Part shown: in pieces, positions 18,961 to 27,468 of the stretch
Position numbering within the stretch: position 1 is the stretch's first letter
Layout: each line of letters starts with the position of its first letter
NCBI GenBank assembly: GCA_018368455.1
Contig: JAGZEG010000010.1
Span: 55,653-119,652 of the forward strand
Direction: 5' to 3'
From: Coriobacteriia bacterium
Lineage (GTDB): Bacteria > Actinomycetota > Coriobacteriia > Coriobacteriales > UMGS124
Length of the DNA stretch: 64,000 bases
Notes under the pieces: model-generated
What the model was told of the DNA's origin: nothing
The model's input: the letters and a program-made list of their open reading frames with translations, nothing else
The model's database searches: none
Translations under genes and position numbers: made by a program

Positions 18961-19066
18961 GCCTCACAGAATGCGTTCTGAGGCACGAAAAGCAAGACAT
19001 GCTCATATTGGTGCTAAAAGAGAAAAATGAAGCCTCCTACGCCATTTGGTGAGGAGGCTTCATTTT
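18961..19066. terminator. Convergent terminator pair between parB unit and rlmN
   Basis: The main element is a 14-bp perfect stem (19024-19037 with 19053-19066, AAAATGAAGCCTCC and complement), giving a T run on either strand, so it can stop both the parB-side transcript and rlmN. A second hairpin at 18961-18984 (GCCTCA/TGAGGC) is followed by a T run on the minus strand. Confidence 0.8.
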
Positions 19067-19104
19067 GTCTGGTACGTTTTCGGCCAAAAGGCAAGGGCAT
19101 CGGC

Positions 19105-20172
19105 CTACTTAGCGACCTTCTGCTTTAGCTGGCCACAGGCAGCGTCGATATCTGCGCCGCGAGAGTCACGAACGGTTGCCTCAACGCCAACTCGCTCAAG
19201 AGCAACCTTGAAGTCTTGGAGACGCTCGGGAGTGGAAGGCTTGATAGGGCTGCCGGGTACATCGTTGAGCTGGATGAGGTTGACGTGACAAAGCGTGCGG
19301 CGCGTGAAGTCAACAAGGGCCTCAAGCTCCGTACGACCATCGTTGATGCCAGCCATGAGAGCGTACTCGTAAGTAGGGCGGCGTCCCGTAGCATCAGCAT
19401 AGGATATGATGGAGTCGCGCAGACGCTCAAGCGGATACTTGCGAACGCCAGGCATGATCTCGTCACGCGTTTCCTGTACGGCAGAGTGCAGGGAGATGGC
19501 AAGTGTGAACTGCTCGGGCTCTGCAGCAAAGCGGCGAATGGCAGGAAGGATGCCAGCCGTCGAAACCGTGATGTGACGTGCCCCGATACCCATGCAGTCG
19601 CTTGCGTTCATGATGCGCATGGCCTCGAGCGTTGCATCGTAGTTGAGGAACGGCTCACCCTGACCCATCAAGACGACGTTCGTGACGCGCTGGCCAAAGT
19701 CCTGTGCGATGATGCTGACCTGATCGGCGATCTCGCCGCAGCCGAGGCTCCTCGTGTAGCCACCACGGCCCGTCGCGCAGAAAGCGCAGCGAAGCGGGCA
19801 GCCAGCCTGAGTTGAGACGCAGGCACTGAGACGCGTCTTGCTGGGCATGCCGACGGCCTCGACCGTCGCTCCATCTGCAAGGCGGAGTAGGTACTTGCGC
19901 GTGCCGTCGCTTGAGATTTGCTTTTTGATGATAGTGGGGTAGAGAAGAGGACACTTCTCCGCCAGCTCCGAACGAAGGGCGAGGGAGAGGTTGGTCATCT
20001 CGTCATAGGTGGAGACGCCCTTTTGATACAGCCATTGGATGAGCTGCTCAGAGCGGTAAGCAGGCTGACCGAGCTCTTGCATAAACTCGGAGATTTCTGC
20101 CCGTGAGAGCGCCTTAATGCCAATGGTCTCCCGTGTGGCTCGTTCCATATCAGCTGCCTTCCCCATCCTCAT
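19105..20172 (-). CDS. rlmN: Dual-specificity 23S rRNA/tRNA methyltransferase RlmN
   Basis: RlmN is a radical-SAM enzyme that methylates C2 of A2503 in 23S rRNA and A37 in some tRNAs. It has the CxxxCxxC iron-sulphur motif in CPLRCAFCATGRGG, the GQGEPFLNYD SAM-binding segment and the C-terminal CGQL with the methyl-carrying cysteine (AACGQLKQK). The 355-aa length is normal. It is transcribed towards the parB unit and ends at a shared terminator. Confidence 0.96.
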   Translation of the reverse strand: MRMGKAADMERATRETIGIKALSRAEISEFMQELGQPAYRSEQLIQWLYQKGVSTYDEMTNLSLALRSELAEKCPLLYPTIIKKQISSDGTRKYLLRLADGATVEAVGMPSKTRLSACVSTQAGCPLRCAFCATGRGGYTRSLGCGEIADQVSIIAQDFGQRVTNVVLMGQGEPFLNYDATLEAMRIMNASDCMGIGARHITVSTAGILPAIRRFAAEPEQFTLAISLHSAVQETRDEIMPGVRKYPLERLRDSIISYADATGRRPTYEYALMAGINDGRTELEALVDFTRRTLCHVNLIQLNDVPGSPIKPSTPERLQDFKVALERVGVEATVRDSRGADIDAACGQLKQKVAK

Positions 20173-20309
20173 CGCTTTTAGGCGGTTTCCCCAGAAGAAC
20201 TATGCATGTAGAAATAACAGGTTACAATACGTCCCGGTTATATTCCACCATGTCACAGGATACCTGCCTGTGAGGAAAATGTCATTCTGCGAAGAGCGTG
20301 CGAGGGAAA

Positions 20310-20633
20310 ATGTCGGCAAAGGTTCCAAACACAGCCGTTCCGTCTGTTCGTGATCAGTGGCCTGTTCAGCGATCCCAGGGTGTGTCGGTGCGAGGTGACT
20401 CTGCCGGTCAGGGTGCTCACCGGGCAGAGCATTTTGCGGCGTCAGATCGTCAGGGGCGAATGTCTGTGCACATGAGCAGTGAGGCTCGTGCTTACAGTCG
20501 TTATGCGAACGCAACCCGCTATGCGTCCGGATGCGAGCGGGATGAGATGGCTGGCGTTCTGTCGGATGGTGGAATGAGCGGAGCCTATGAGGGCGCAGTC
20601 TCTTCAACGGAAAGTACGTCATTCCCTATGTGA
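20310..20633 (+). CDS. Hypothetical protein, coupled to membrane ORF
   Basis: This ORF of 107 codons starts at ATG 20310 after a GAGGG box. The product is rich in Ser, Ala, Arg and Tyr with no recognisable domain and looks disordered. Its stop overlaps the start of the next ORF by 4 bp (GTGA). The function is unknown; it may be the soluble head of a protein whose membrane part is in the next frame. Confidence 0.45.
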   Translation: MSAKVPNTAVPSVRDQWPVQRSQGVSVRGDSAGQGAHRAEHFAASDRQGRMSVHMSSEARAYSRYANATRYASGCERDEMAGVLSDGGMSGAYEGAVSSTESTSFPM

Positions 20634-20920
20634 TATACGGGGTTGTTGCCCTGCTGCTTGAGATTGCGTGGTTTGTTTGGGTGAAAGCCACGGTGGCAGG
20701 CTCTGTCATGGGGGAGCCGCTCCATTTTTCGATCGGTGTAATATTACTTGCCGCTGTGTTAGTTGTGGGCGCGATCCTCTCGGTTGTCGTGGGGCTCGTT
20801 TCTCGCGCCCGTCTTGAACTGAGCACGTTTGATGCGCTTGCGGTGTCGATGGGAAAGACCGCAATCGGTATGGGTGCTTTCGTTGTCGTTTGGGTGGTGC
20901 TGATGTTCTTGGCTGCCTAG
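20630..20920 (+). CDS. Small membrane protein with three hydrophobic segments
   Basis: The 96-aa product starts at GTG 20630. Hydrophobic segments are visible at about residues 2-20, 30-55 and 75-95. The GTG overlaps the stop of the preceding ORF. The same frame reads upstream as GKYVIPYV, which looks protein-like, so the true N-terminus may be longer through frameshifting or a sequence error. No family is recognised. Confidence 0.55.
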   Translation: MIYGVVALLLEIAWFVWVKATVAGSVMGEPLHFSIGVILLAAVLVVGAILSVVVGLVSRARLELSTFDALAVSMGKTAIGMGAFVVVWVVLMFLAA

Positions 20921-20933
20921 CCATGGGGCCGGA

Positions 20934-20949
20934 TGTTTCACGTGAAACA
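20934..20949. promoter_or_regulatory. parS site 3
   Basis: This is a third perfect TGTTTCACGTGAAACA palindrome, 14 bp after the membrane ORF and about 4 kb from the parAB pair. It lies directly before a terminator hairpin, so it is not promoter-linked. Confidence 0.97.
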
Positions 20950-20960
20950 TTGCACGAAAA

Positions 20961-20995
20961 GAGCCTCGCATCTTTTGGGATGCGAGGCTCTTTTT
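20961..20995. terminator. Bidirectional terminator
   Basis: A perfect 12-bp stem (GAGCCTCGCATC at 20961-20972 and its complement at 20979-20990) is flanked by AAAA on the left and TTTTT on the right. It lies between the convergent membrane ORF and the flavodoxin-like gene. Confidence 0.85.
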
Positions 20996-21031
20996 AAACG
21001 CTGCGTACGGCTCGAAGCGTATGACGATGGT

Positions 21032-21580
21032 CTAGATGTGGCTGCGAGCAGCAATGACGATGTCCTCGCACGCTTTGGGATCGAAGCGATCCTGATCCTT
21101 ACCCTCGCCGTCGGCAATAGAGAGGGCGATGAGGTCGCCGCGCGTAAGCTTGCGTCCCTCGTCACGCTTCTTGCGGTAGAACTCAACTTTCTTGGCCATA
21201 GGGCCCTCGCCAATCGTATCTTGACGACGAAGGCCGCCGGGGAGGGCCTGGAAGAAGACCTGCTCCTCTAGGAAGTCGGGGATGTTGCGAGTCTTGAGGT
21301 CGCGCAAGATGTCCGGTGTGACCGAGGAGAGGCCCACGGAGAAGACGATGAGCGTCTGGTCGCCCAGGTACTCGTTACCGTCAATCAGTCCCTGGATGCC
21401 ATCGATCTTGTTGTGATGCAGGCCACCACCATAGATGACGACGGGATAGCAGGACACTCGAAAGAGGTTCGCCTTCTGCGCGGGCTTGATGTCGTAGTTG
21501 AGCTCCTCGGCAAGGTATTCGGCATAGCGCTTCGTGAAGCCGGTGCGAGACGAGTAGACGATGATTCCGTCTTTGGCCAT
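21032..21580 (-). CDS. Flavodoxin-domain protein
   Basis: The N-terminus (GIIVYSSRTGFTKRYAEYLAEEL) is the FMN phosphate-binding loop of flavodoxins (T/S-x-T-G-x-T/S), and YPVVIYGGGLHHNKIDG fits the second flavin loop. The protein is therefore likely to bind FMN and act in electron transfer or as a protoporphyrinogen-oxidase-like (HemG/flavodoxin_5) enzyme; the substrate is not known. The 182 aa include a basic C-terminal part. The next gene on the same strand is 44 bp upstream, so they may be cotranscribed. Confidence 0.8.
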   Translation of the reverse strand: MAKDGIIVYSSRTGFTKRYAEYLAEELNYDIKPAQKANLFRVSCYPVVIYGGGLHHNKIDGIQGLIDGNEYLGDQTLIVFSVGLSSVTPDILRDLKTRNIPDFLEEQVFFQALPGGLRRQDTIGEGPMAKKVEFYRKKRDEGRKLTRGDLIALSIADGEGKDQDRFDPKACEDIVIAARSHI

Positions 21581-21623
21581 AAAGCGTCCCTTTCAAAACG
21601 AGAGTGAGAAACGTAGGGGAGTT

Positions 21624-22283
21624 TTACCCCATCACGCATTTCCAGATACCAAAGGCTATGGCAATGACGAGGACGAGCAGGACAACCGTAAGGGCGATTC
21701 GACAGCCGGGCTTACGCTCAAGGGCGCTGAGGGCAAGCTTATCAGCGGCGGAGCGCTTACGCTTGAATACGACGGTGCCGGAGCCTCTCTTTGTGGAGAT
21801 GGGCAGGGGCTCTCCGTCTTCGCCCTGCCAGGCGCCGTTGGACTCGATGACCTGGTCGTACGAAGTGCCCGTGAGCGTGAGGCGCGGACGCTTTCCGGCA
21901 GCCAGTGCCTCGGAGGTGTGCTGGGTGTATGCCTCGAGAGCGGCCTGCTCCTTCGTCTGGGACTCCTTGACGTTGAAGCACTGGTACACGATCTCGCCGT
22001 GGAACATCTTGTCAGCTTCGGCGTAATAGACAAGGGAGAGCCAGCAGCGGCACGTCCAGCCGTTTTCAAGCGTATTGCGCAGGGCGAGCCGGTTTTTGGG
22101 TTTCACGACGCCAATGGAGTTGCCCTGTGAGCTCAGAATGCGAAACTCGCTAGACTCGGCATCGGTTGTCAGCGTGACGGGCATGCCGATCATGCACTCG
22201 TTTGAGGCGAGACGCTCGCTCTCTTCCTTCGTGACCTTTTCGATGGTGAGATAACCGCCGATATACACATCAACTTTGCTCAT
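21624..22283 (-). CDS. Hypothetical protein with C-terminal membrane anchor
   Basis: The 219 residues run from MSKVDVYIGG to a C-terminal transmembrane segment (IALTVVLLVLVIAIAFGIW), giving a tail-anchored layout with a soluble cytoplasmic body. The ATG at 22283 is chosen because an AAGGGGG box precedes it and the upstream in-frame codons look non-coding. No catalytic motif is recognised. It is upstream of the flavodoxin-like gene on the same strand. Confidence 0.65.
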   Translation of the reverse strand: MSKVDVYIGGYLTIEKVTKEESERLASNECMIGMPVTLTTDAESSEFRILSSQGNSIGVVKPKNRLALRNTLENGWTCRCWLSLVYYAEADKMFHGEIVYQCFNVKESQTKEQAALEAYTQHTSEALAAGKRPRLTLTGTSYDQVIESNGAWQGEDGEPLPISTKRGSGTVVFKRKRSAADKLALSALERKPGCRIALTVVLLVLVIAIAFGIWKCVMG

Positions 22284-22548
22284 ATGAAAGAACAGCCCCC
22301 TTGCACGTTTGGGAGGGTGACGACCCTTCCGATATAGGCGCGCTATGGCCTCGCGGCGAAACGAAAGACAGAATACCACGCCACACCCGGTGCACGCTGA
22401 TGCGGTTGCTTTCTGTGGCCGGAGGAGCGGCGACGTCGATGGTCTGGTGTACGTTGCTTTGGCGCTCCCAGGAAGAGGGGTCGGTGGCCCTGCGATGCCC
22501 GTGGTACCATGGCACGATACGCGAGCTCGCAAGGAGGATATGGCAGCT

Positions 22549-23127
22549 ATGGTGACGACTGACGAAGAGGCACCCAAGGGTTTTGAAGGCTACTTCGCTG
22601 ACAAGCAAGACCCCGAGAATCGCGAAGGCCTCGTCATGAACTGCGTCACGCTGAGCCAAATGGCGTCCTCCGAGATCGCCGAGCTCGACGAGCTTCGTCA
22701 GCGCGCGCTTGACAACTACGAGGCAACTACGGGCAAGGAGGCCATGCGTCTTCCCATCAACGAGGAGCTTGAGCTGGCGCCCGAGGGGTCGACGTCGTCT
22801 GACAAGCTTATCTTCCGTGCGTATAAGGATGGCTCTCTCGTTGCCTATGCTCACGTGCTGTGCGGATGGCCTTGCGCCAACGAGTGGACGGTCGAACAGC
22901 TGCTGCTCGATCCGACACACCGACTCCAGGGTATCGGCAGCAAGCTGATCGACGCGATTGAGCAGCTCGCCCGCACGGCCGAGGTGAGGGCGACGTCCAT
23001 TCTCTCGCTGCCGACGCGCGATGGGGCGGAGTCGTTCTGGCGTCACCTGGGTTACCAGGATCGCACGGCCGAGCTTGCGTCCCAGCTTGGCGGCTCTGTC
23101 GTAACCGTGATGCGCAAGGAGCTCTAG
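22549..23127 (+). CDS. GNAT-family N-acetyltransferase
   Basis: The C-terminal half matches GNAT motif A (WTVEQLLLDPTHRLQGIGSKLIDAIEQLA: the R/Q-x-x-G-I-G-x-K loop binds acetyl-CoA) and motif B (GAESFWRHLGYQDR). The N-terminal 80 residues are specific to this protein. Three starts are possible (22540, 22549, 22552); 22549 gives the better distance from the AAGGAGG box. It precedes the exonuclease/helicase gene by 7 bp and is probably cotranscribed. The substrate is unknown. Confidence 0.8.
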   Translation: MVTTDEEAPKGFEGYFADKQDPENREGLVMNCVTLSQMASSEIAELDELRQRALDNYEATTGKEAMRLPINEELELAPEGSTSSDKLIFRAYKDGSLVAYAHVLCGWPCANEWTVEQLLLDPTHRLQGIGSKLIDAIEQLARTAEVRATSILSLPTRDGAESFWRHLGYQDRTAELASQLGGSVVTVMRKEL

Positions 23128-23134
23128 CGTCCCT

Positions 23135-26100
23135 ATGGCCGACACATCTCTCTCCGGCTCGCTCGGGCGTGATGCCGCGTCGTCGGCTTCCGATGCGCTG
23201 CGAGCTCTGATTGCCCCCGGTACCGACCAGGACATTGTCGAGCGGTATCTCTCCCTTTCCGATAGGGCGGCTCACTGCGACTTCGGCCTACTTGAGGACG
23301 ACGTCATCGTTCTCGACACCGAGACGACGGGGCTCGACTTCAAGACGTGCGAGCTCATCGAGATCGCTGCGGCTCGTTTGCGCGGGCGCGAGATCGTAGA
23401 CTCGTTTGACGTGTTTGTTCGGCCGTCGAGTCCCATTCCAGCGGAGATCGTGCAGCTGACGCACATTACAAACGACATGGTTGCCGATGCCCCGATGCCG
23501 GCCGAGGCCATGGCTGCCTTTGAGGAGTTCATCGGGGACGCACCGCTCATCGCACACAACGTGACGTTTGATCGTCACTTTTTGGAAAAGGCGGCTGGTC
23601 ACAAGGTTGGAGAGGCGTGGGTCGACTCCCTGGAACTCTCTCGCATCGCGCTGCCGTGCCTGACGAGCCACAAGCTGGCGGATCTGTCGAGGGCGTTCAA
23701 CCTTGTGCACTCGACGCATCGCGCTGACGCGGACGTTGAGGCGACGTGCGGCCTGTGGCGCGTGCTTCTCACGGCAACGTCGGATTTGCCGGCGGGGCTG
23801 CTCAACTACCTCGCCAACCTCTATCCAGAGACGCCCTGGTCATATCGCCCCATATTCGCCCAGCTTGCTGCGGCCTATCCCGATATGCCGTTCTCCCTTG
23901 TTGACGAGCGGGCGACGCGTTGTGCCCACCAGGAGCTGTCGGCCCGCATAGACGCGCGCGTGCTGGGCGAGCAGGGGATGCTGCGCTTTCCTGAGCCTGG
24001 AGAGGTGGCTCACGAGTACCGGCACGACGGCATCGTGGGGCGCATGTACGAGGGGTATGAGCCCCGCGAAGAGCAGGTCACGATGGCTCGCGAAGTCACG
24101 CATGCCTTCTCGCACGCGAAACACGCGGCCATCGAGGCGGGGACGGGAGTCGGCAAGTCCATGGCATATCTGCTGCCGGCCGCCCTGCTCGCCCAGCGCA
24201 ACGGCGTGACCGTTGGCGTTGCAACGAAGTCGAACGCTCTGACGGATCAGCTTATCCGCCACGAGTTGCCGCTGCTCTCCTCATGCCTGGAAAAGCCACT
24301 GTCGTACGTGGCACTTAAGGGTTATGACAACTATCCATGCCTGCGCAAGGTTGAGCGCCTGGCTCGCCTGGGTTCGAAGCGCCGTCGTGAGCCTGTCGCT
24401 GTCGAGCAGGGCGAGGCTGCTCCCGACGCGGAAGTGGAGACGCCGGCGGGCCTTCCTGCCCCGAGCGAGGATCTGCTCAATGCCATCGCTGCTATCTTCT
24501 CGTTTGCGACGCAGAGCGCCCAGGGCGATCTCAACTCTCTCGGCATCCGTTGGGGCAAGGTTCGTCGCCCCGACCTCTCGTCGACGTCCGCCGAGTGCCA
24601 GAAGCGCCGTTGTCCATATTTTCCGAATCGCTGTTTCTTGCACGGGGCGCGACGCCGAGCTGCCGCATCGGACATCGTCGTCACGAATCACTCGCTGCTG
24701 TTCCGCGCCGTCGCCTCTGACGTGGACATCCTGCCTCCCATCCGATACTGGGTCGTGGACGAGGCCCACGCTGTCGAGAGCGAGGCCCGTCGCCAGTGGG
24801 CGCTTCACGTGAACTCGCGCGAGGTCGCAGCGGGCTTCGAGAAGCTGGGCTCCATGGGGTCGGGTGCTATCGGGGCTCTTGCTAAGGAGGCGCAAGGGTG
24901 CTCTGGTGCCACGCTCATGCTGGGAGCGCTGTCGCGCACAGCATCGGAGGCGAGCCGAGCTCTTGTGACGTCGACGGCTTTCTTTGATGACGTGCGGCGC
25001 ATGGCTCCCAAGCAGGGACGCCGCGGAGGCTATGACGCCGAGACGATCTGGCTGAGCCCCGACGTGCGCAAGGGGGAGCCGTTCGCGGCTGTCGAGGAGT
25101 CAGGCCGTGCGTTTCTCGAGCGCCTCGACAAGACGGTCAAGCAGGGGCAGGACAGCGTGAAGGCCCTGTCAGAGGAGGCGTCATCCGGGCGAAATCCCAC
25201 GCTGGCCGAGCGCTTGGACGACCTGTCGGCGGCGGTTGGCACGCTGCGCGACGTCAGGGACGCGCTGCAGCTCACGCTGGATGGGACGGACGACCGCTAC
25301 GTGTACTCGGTCGGCATAGACCGGCGCACGGGCTTTGAGAGCTACGAGGTCACGGCAGAGCTGCTGGGCGTGGGCCAGGAGATCGCACGCCGCTGGTATC
25401 CCGAGACGGAGAGCGTCGTCTATGCGTCGGCGACCATCGCGGTGGGCGACGAGTTCACGCACTTTAATCACGAGGTAGGCTTCGACACACTCGGCAGCGG
25501 AGCCTACGATACGCTGCGCCTCAACTCGAGCTACGACTTCGAGCACAACATGAGCGTGCTCGTGGCCCGTGACATGCCCGACCCGCGAGAGCCTGCCTAC
25601 CTTCCCGCGCTTGAACGCCTGCTCGTCGACGTGCATCTCGGCATGGGGGGGTCTGTCCTCACGCTGTTCACGAACCGTCGCGAGATGGAGCAGATGTACG
25701 AGCTTGTCGAGCCGGTACTCGCTCAGCGCGGTCAGATGCTGCTCTGTCAGAGCCGCGGCAGCAATGCGAGGTTTTTGCGAGAGAAGTTCATCGCCGAGGA
25801 GTCGAGCAGTCTGTTCGCGCTCAAGTCGTTCTGGGAGGGCTTTGATGCGGCCGGAACGACGCTGCGTTGTGTCGTGATACCCAAGCTGCCGTTCTCGCGG
25901 CCGACTGACCCCGTTTCGTGCGAGCGCGACGCTCGCGAGGAACGGGCCTGGTCACGCTACAGCCTGCCGGAGGCCGTGCTGGCCGTTAAACAGGCGGCTG
26001 GACGCCTTATTCGCACGTCGACGGACAGTGGATGCCTTGTAATGGCGGACGCGCGCCTGCTTTCGAAGGGATACGGCAAGGTATTCCTTGGGGCGCTTCC

Positions 26101-26221
26101 TAAGAAGGACTTTGACAAGGTGGCGTCCTGTGACATCCGCTCTGCGCTCGAAGCGTGGCGCACTCAAGATGATGAGCGGCGAAACGGTTCTGCCGATGTG
26201 AAAGAGGCCTCTTTGCGATAA
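23135..26221 (+). CDS. dinG: DEDD exonuclease-DinG helicase fusion
   Basis: Residues about 50-215 form a DnaQ-type 3'-5' exonuclease: VLDTETTGLDF (DxE), IAHNVTFDRHFLE and HRADADVEAT supply the acidic residues. Residues about 300-1010 form an XPD/DinG superfamily-2 helicase with Walker A IEAGTGVGKSMAY, the DEAH box VVDEAHAVE and C-terminal motifs (LKSFWEGFD, QAAGRLIR). Cysteines in YPCLRK and ECQKRRCPYFPNRC are placed like the iron-sulphur cluster of DinG. Fusion of the two activities is known in Firmicutes DinG proteins. It likely acts on damaged or R-loop DNA. It is 1028 aa and preceded by the GNAT gene in an apparent operon. Confidence 0.93.
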   Translation: MADTSLSGSLGRDAASSASDALRALIAPGTDQDIVERYLSLSDRAAHCDFGLLEDDVIVLDTETTGLDFKTCELIEIAAARLRGREIVDSFDVFVRPSSPIPAEIVQLTHITNDMVADAPMPAEAMAAFEEFIGDAPLIAHNVTFDRHFLEKAAGHKVGEAWVDSLELSRIALPCLTSHKLADLSRAFNLVHSTHRADADVEATCGLWRVLLTATSDLPAGLLNYLANLYPETPWSYRPIFAQLAAAYPDMPFSLVDERATRCAHQELSARIDARVLGEQGMLRFPEPGEVAHEYRHDGIVGRMYEGYEPREEQVTMAREVTHAFSHAKHAAIEAGTGVGKSMAYLLPAALLAQRNGVTVGVATKSNALTDQLIRHELPLLSSCLEKPLSYVALKGYDNYPCLRKVERLARLGSKRRREPVAVEQGEAAPDAEVETPAGLPAPSEDLLNAIAAIFSFATQSAQGDLNSLGIRWGKVRRPDLSSTSAECQKRRCPYFPNRCFLHGARRRAAASDIVVTNHSLLFRAVASDVDILPPIRYWVVDEAHAVESEARRQWALHVNSREVAAGFEKLGSMGSGAIGALAKEAQGCSGATLMLGALSRTASEASRALVTSTAFFDDVRRMAPKQGRRGGYDAETIWLSPDVRKGEPFAAVEESGRAFLERLDKTVKQGQDSVKALSEEASSGRNPTLAERLDDLSAAVGTLRDVRDALQLTLDGTDDRYVYSVGIDRRTGFESYEVTAELLGVGQEIARRWYPETESVVYASATIAVGDEFTHFNHEVGFDTLGSGAYDTLRLNSSYDFEHNMSVLVARDMPDPREPAYLPALERLLVDVHLGMGGSVLTLFTNRREMEQMYELVEPVLAQRGQMLLCQSRGSNARFLREKFIAEESSSLFALKSFWEGFDAAGTTLRCVVIPKLPFSRPTDPVSCERDAREERAWSRYSLPEAVLAVKQAAGRLIRTSTDSGCLVMADARLLSKGYGKVFLGALPKKDFDKVASCDIRSALEAWRTQDDERRNGSADVKEASLR

Positions 26222-26310
26222 CTGATCGCAAACGGTCGATATATCGAGGTAAACGGCGGGAGCTTCTTTTACCGCTCGCCGACCACTTGAGAGTTCATGA
26301 AGAAATGGTA

Positions 26311-26427
26311 TTGATTTCGCGAGTGTTTTGAGTAAACTGGCACTTAGCCTATGCATCGAGGGGGATGTAGACGCTAGTACTTCTGGGGAAGGCGCGGTCG
26401 ACTGAGGGGTCGGCCGCGCCATTTTTT
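26311..26427 (+). ncRNA. Candidate small RNA with own promoter and terminator
   Basis: A promoter-like pair (TTGATT at 26311-26316, 16-bp spacer, TAAACT at 26333-26338) is followed after about 80 bp by a GC-rich hairpin (GGCGCGG at 26391-26397 with CCGCGCC at 26414-26420) and a T run (26422-26427). No start codon with a plausible frame lies between. It would give an RNA of about 80 nt. The hairpin could instead be the terminator of the upstream helicase gene; the RNA family is not recognised. Confidence 0.35.
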
Positions 26428-26442
26428 ATGCGAGTCAGGCTT

Positions 26443-27468
26443 TTACCCCAACTGCCCCAGGAGATCTTGCGCAAGGGAGCTTACCTGGGTGCGTAGCTCA
26501 GGCGGATCGAGGGCTTCGACGCCGCCGAGCGTCGAGACAACCATGCGGGCGAGCCAAGGCTGATCCGGTATCCAGGGTATCGTTGCGATAAAGGCGCCGT
26601 CCTGCGCTTCCGCGCCGAGATGGGAGACCCAGGCCTCCGCTGTGCGCTCGTCAGCCGGACGCAATCCGCGCCACGGCTCGAGAGAGGCATCGCCCACGCA
26701 TGCGGGATCGTGCACCGCAAGCGTTGCGAGCTGGGCGCCGTCGAGGAAGTCTGAGACAGGAGTAGGCCCTTGCGTTCCCCGTGCGTCGAGGGGGGATGCG
26801 AACGACTCCTCCGTCAGCGATGCCTCTGCGATACGGTCGACGCGAAACGTGCGCCACGCCTGAGCTTTGTGGCACCAGGCGGTGAGATACCAGGCTGTTT
26901 CCTCGAGATCATATGAGAGGGAGTACGGCTCCACCTCTCTCGTGTGGGGCTCCGCGTCAGTCAGGCTGCGATAGGAGAGCCGCACGACGAGATGCTCGAC
27001 GATGGCCTGTGAGAGCACGCCGAGTATGTCAGACGTCCCCGCGATGGCTGCCTGCGTCTGCACGCCGCTGATGCGCTCCCTCGTCAGTGGGGGCAGGGCG
27101 TGCCCCAGCGCTTTGGCGAGCGGGTCGTCGCGATCGAACCCCATGGCATCCAAAGCGGTGAGCAGGGCCATGGCCTCGTGTGGCGTCAGGCCGATCGTGC
27201 GATCGATTGCCATATCCATGCGCAGGGGCGTTACCTCGTTGCGCTTGTCGTCATAGTCGATGAAGTAGCCAGGCATGCTCTCGCTGCAGATGTTGAGCAG
27301 CTCGATGCCGCGTTTGACGGCAGCGGGTTTCATACCGAGCTTGTCAGCCACGTCGTCAAGAGAGACGGGCGCACCAGCCCGCGTGGGGTCGGCGGGGGAG
27401 AGCTCGTTGACGAGGCGCATGATGGCGAGCATCTGGTCGATGATGGCGTGTGCTGCTGGTCTAGCCAT
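26443..27468 (-). CDS. WYL-domain transcriptional regulator (PafC-like)
   Basis: The 341-aa protein begins MARPAAHAIIDQMLAIMRL. A divergent N-terminal winged helix (SLDDVADKLGMKPAAVKRGIELL) is followed by a WYL domain (VEHLVVRLSYRSL through EPYSLSYDLEETAWYLTAWCHKAQAWRTFRVDRI). WYL regulators bind nucleic acid ligands; PafB/PafC pairs activate the LexA-independent DNA-damage response of actinobacteria. The ATG at 27468 overlaps the end of the upstream WYL gene by 8 bp, so the two are made together, as PafB and PafC are. Equivalence to PafC is inferred. Confidence 0.82.
   Translation of the reverse strand: MARPAAHAIIDQMLAIMRLVNELSPADPTRAGAPVSLDDVADKLGMKPAAVKRGIELLNICSESMPGYFIDYDDKRNEVTPLRMDMAIDRTIGLTPHEAMALLTALDAMGFDRDDPLAKALGHALPPLTRERISGVQTQAAIAGTSDILGVLSQAIVEHLVVRLSYRSLTDAEPHTREVEPYSLSYDLEETAWYLTAWCHKAQAWRTFRVDRIAEASLTEESFASPLDARGTQGPTPVSDFLDGAQLATLAVHDPACVGDASLEPWRGLRPADERTAEAWVSHLGAEAQDGAFIATIPWIPDQPWLARMVVSTLGGVEALDPPELRTQVSSLAQDLLGQLG

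Noticed and set aside
18961..18984. Hairpin after the small membrane gene as a plus-strand terminator
   Set aside because: It lacks a T run on the plus strand; its T run is on the minus strand, so it is grouped with the convergent terminator pair.
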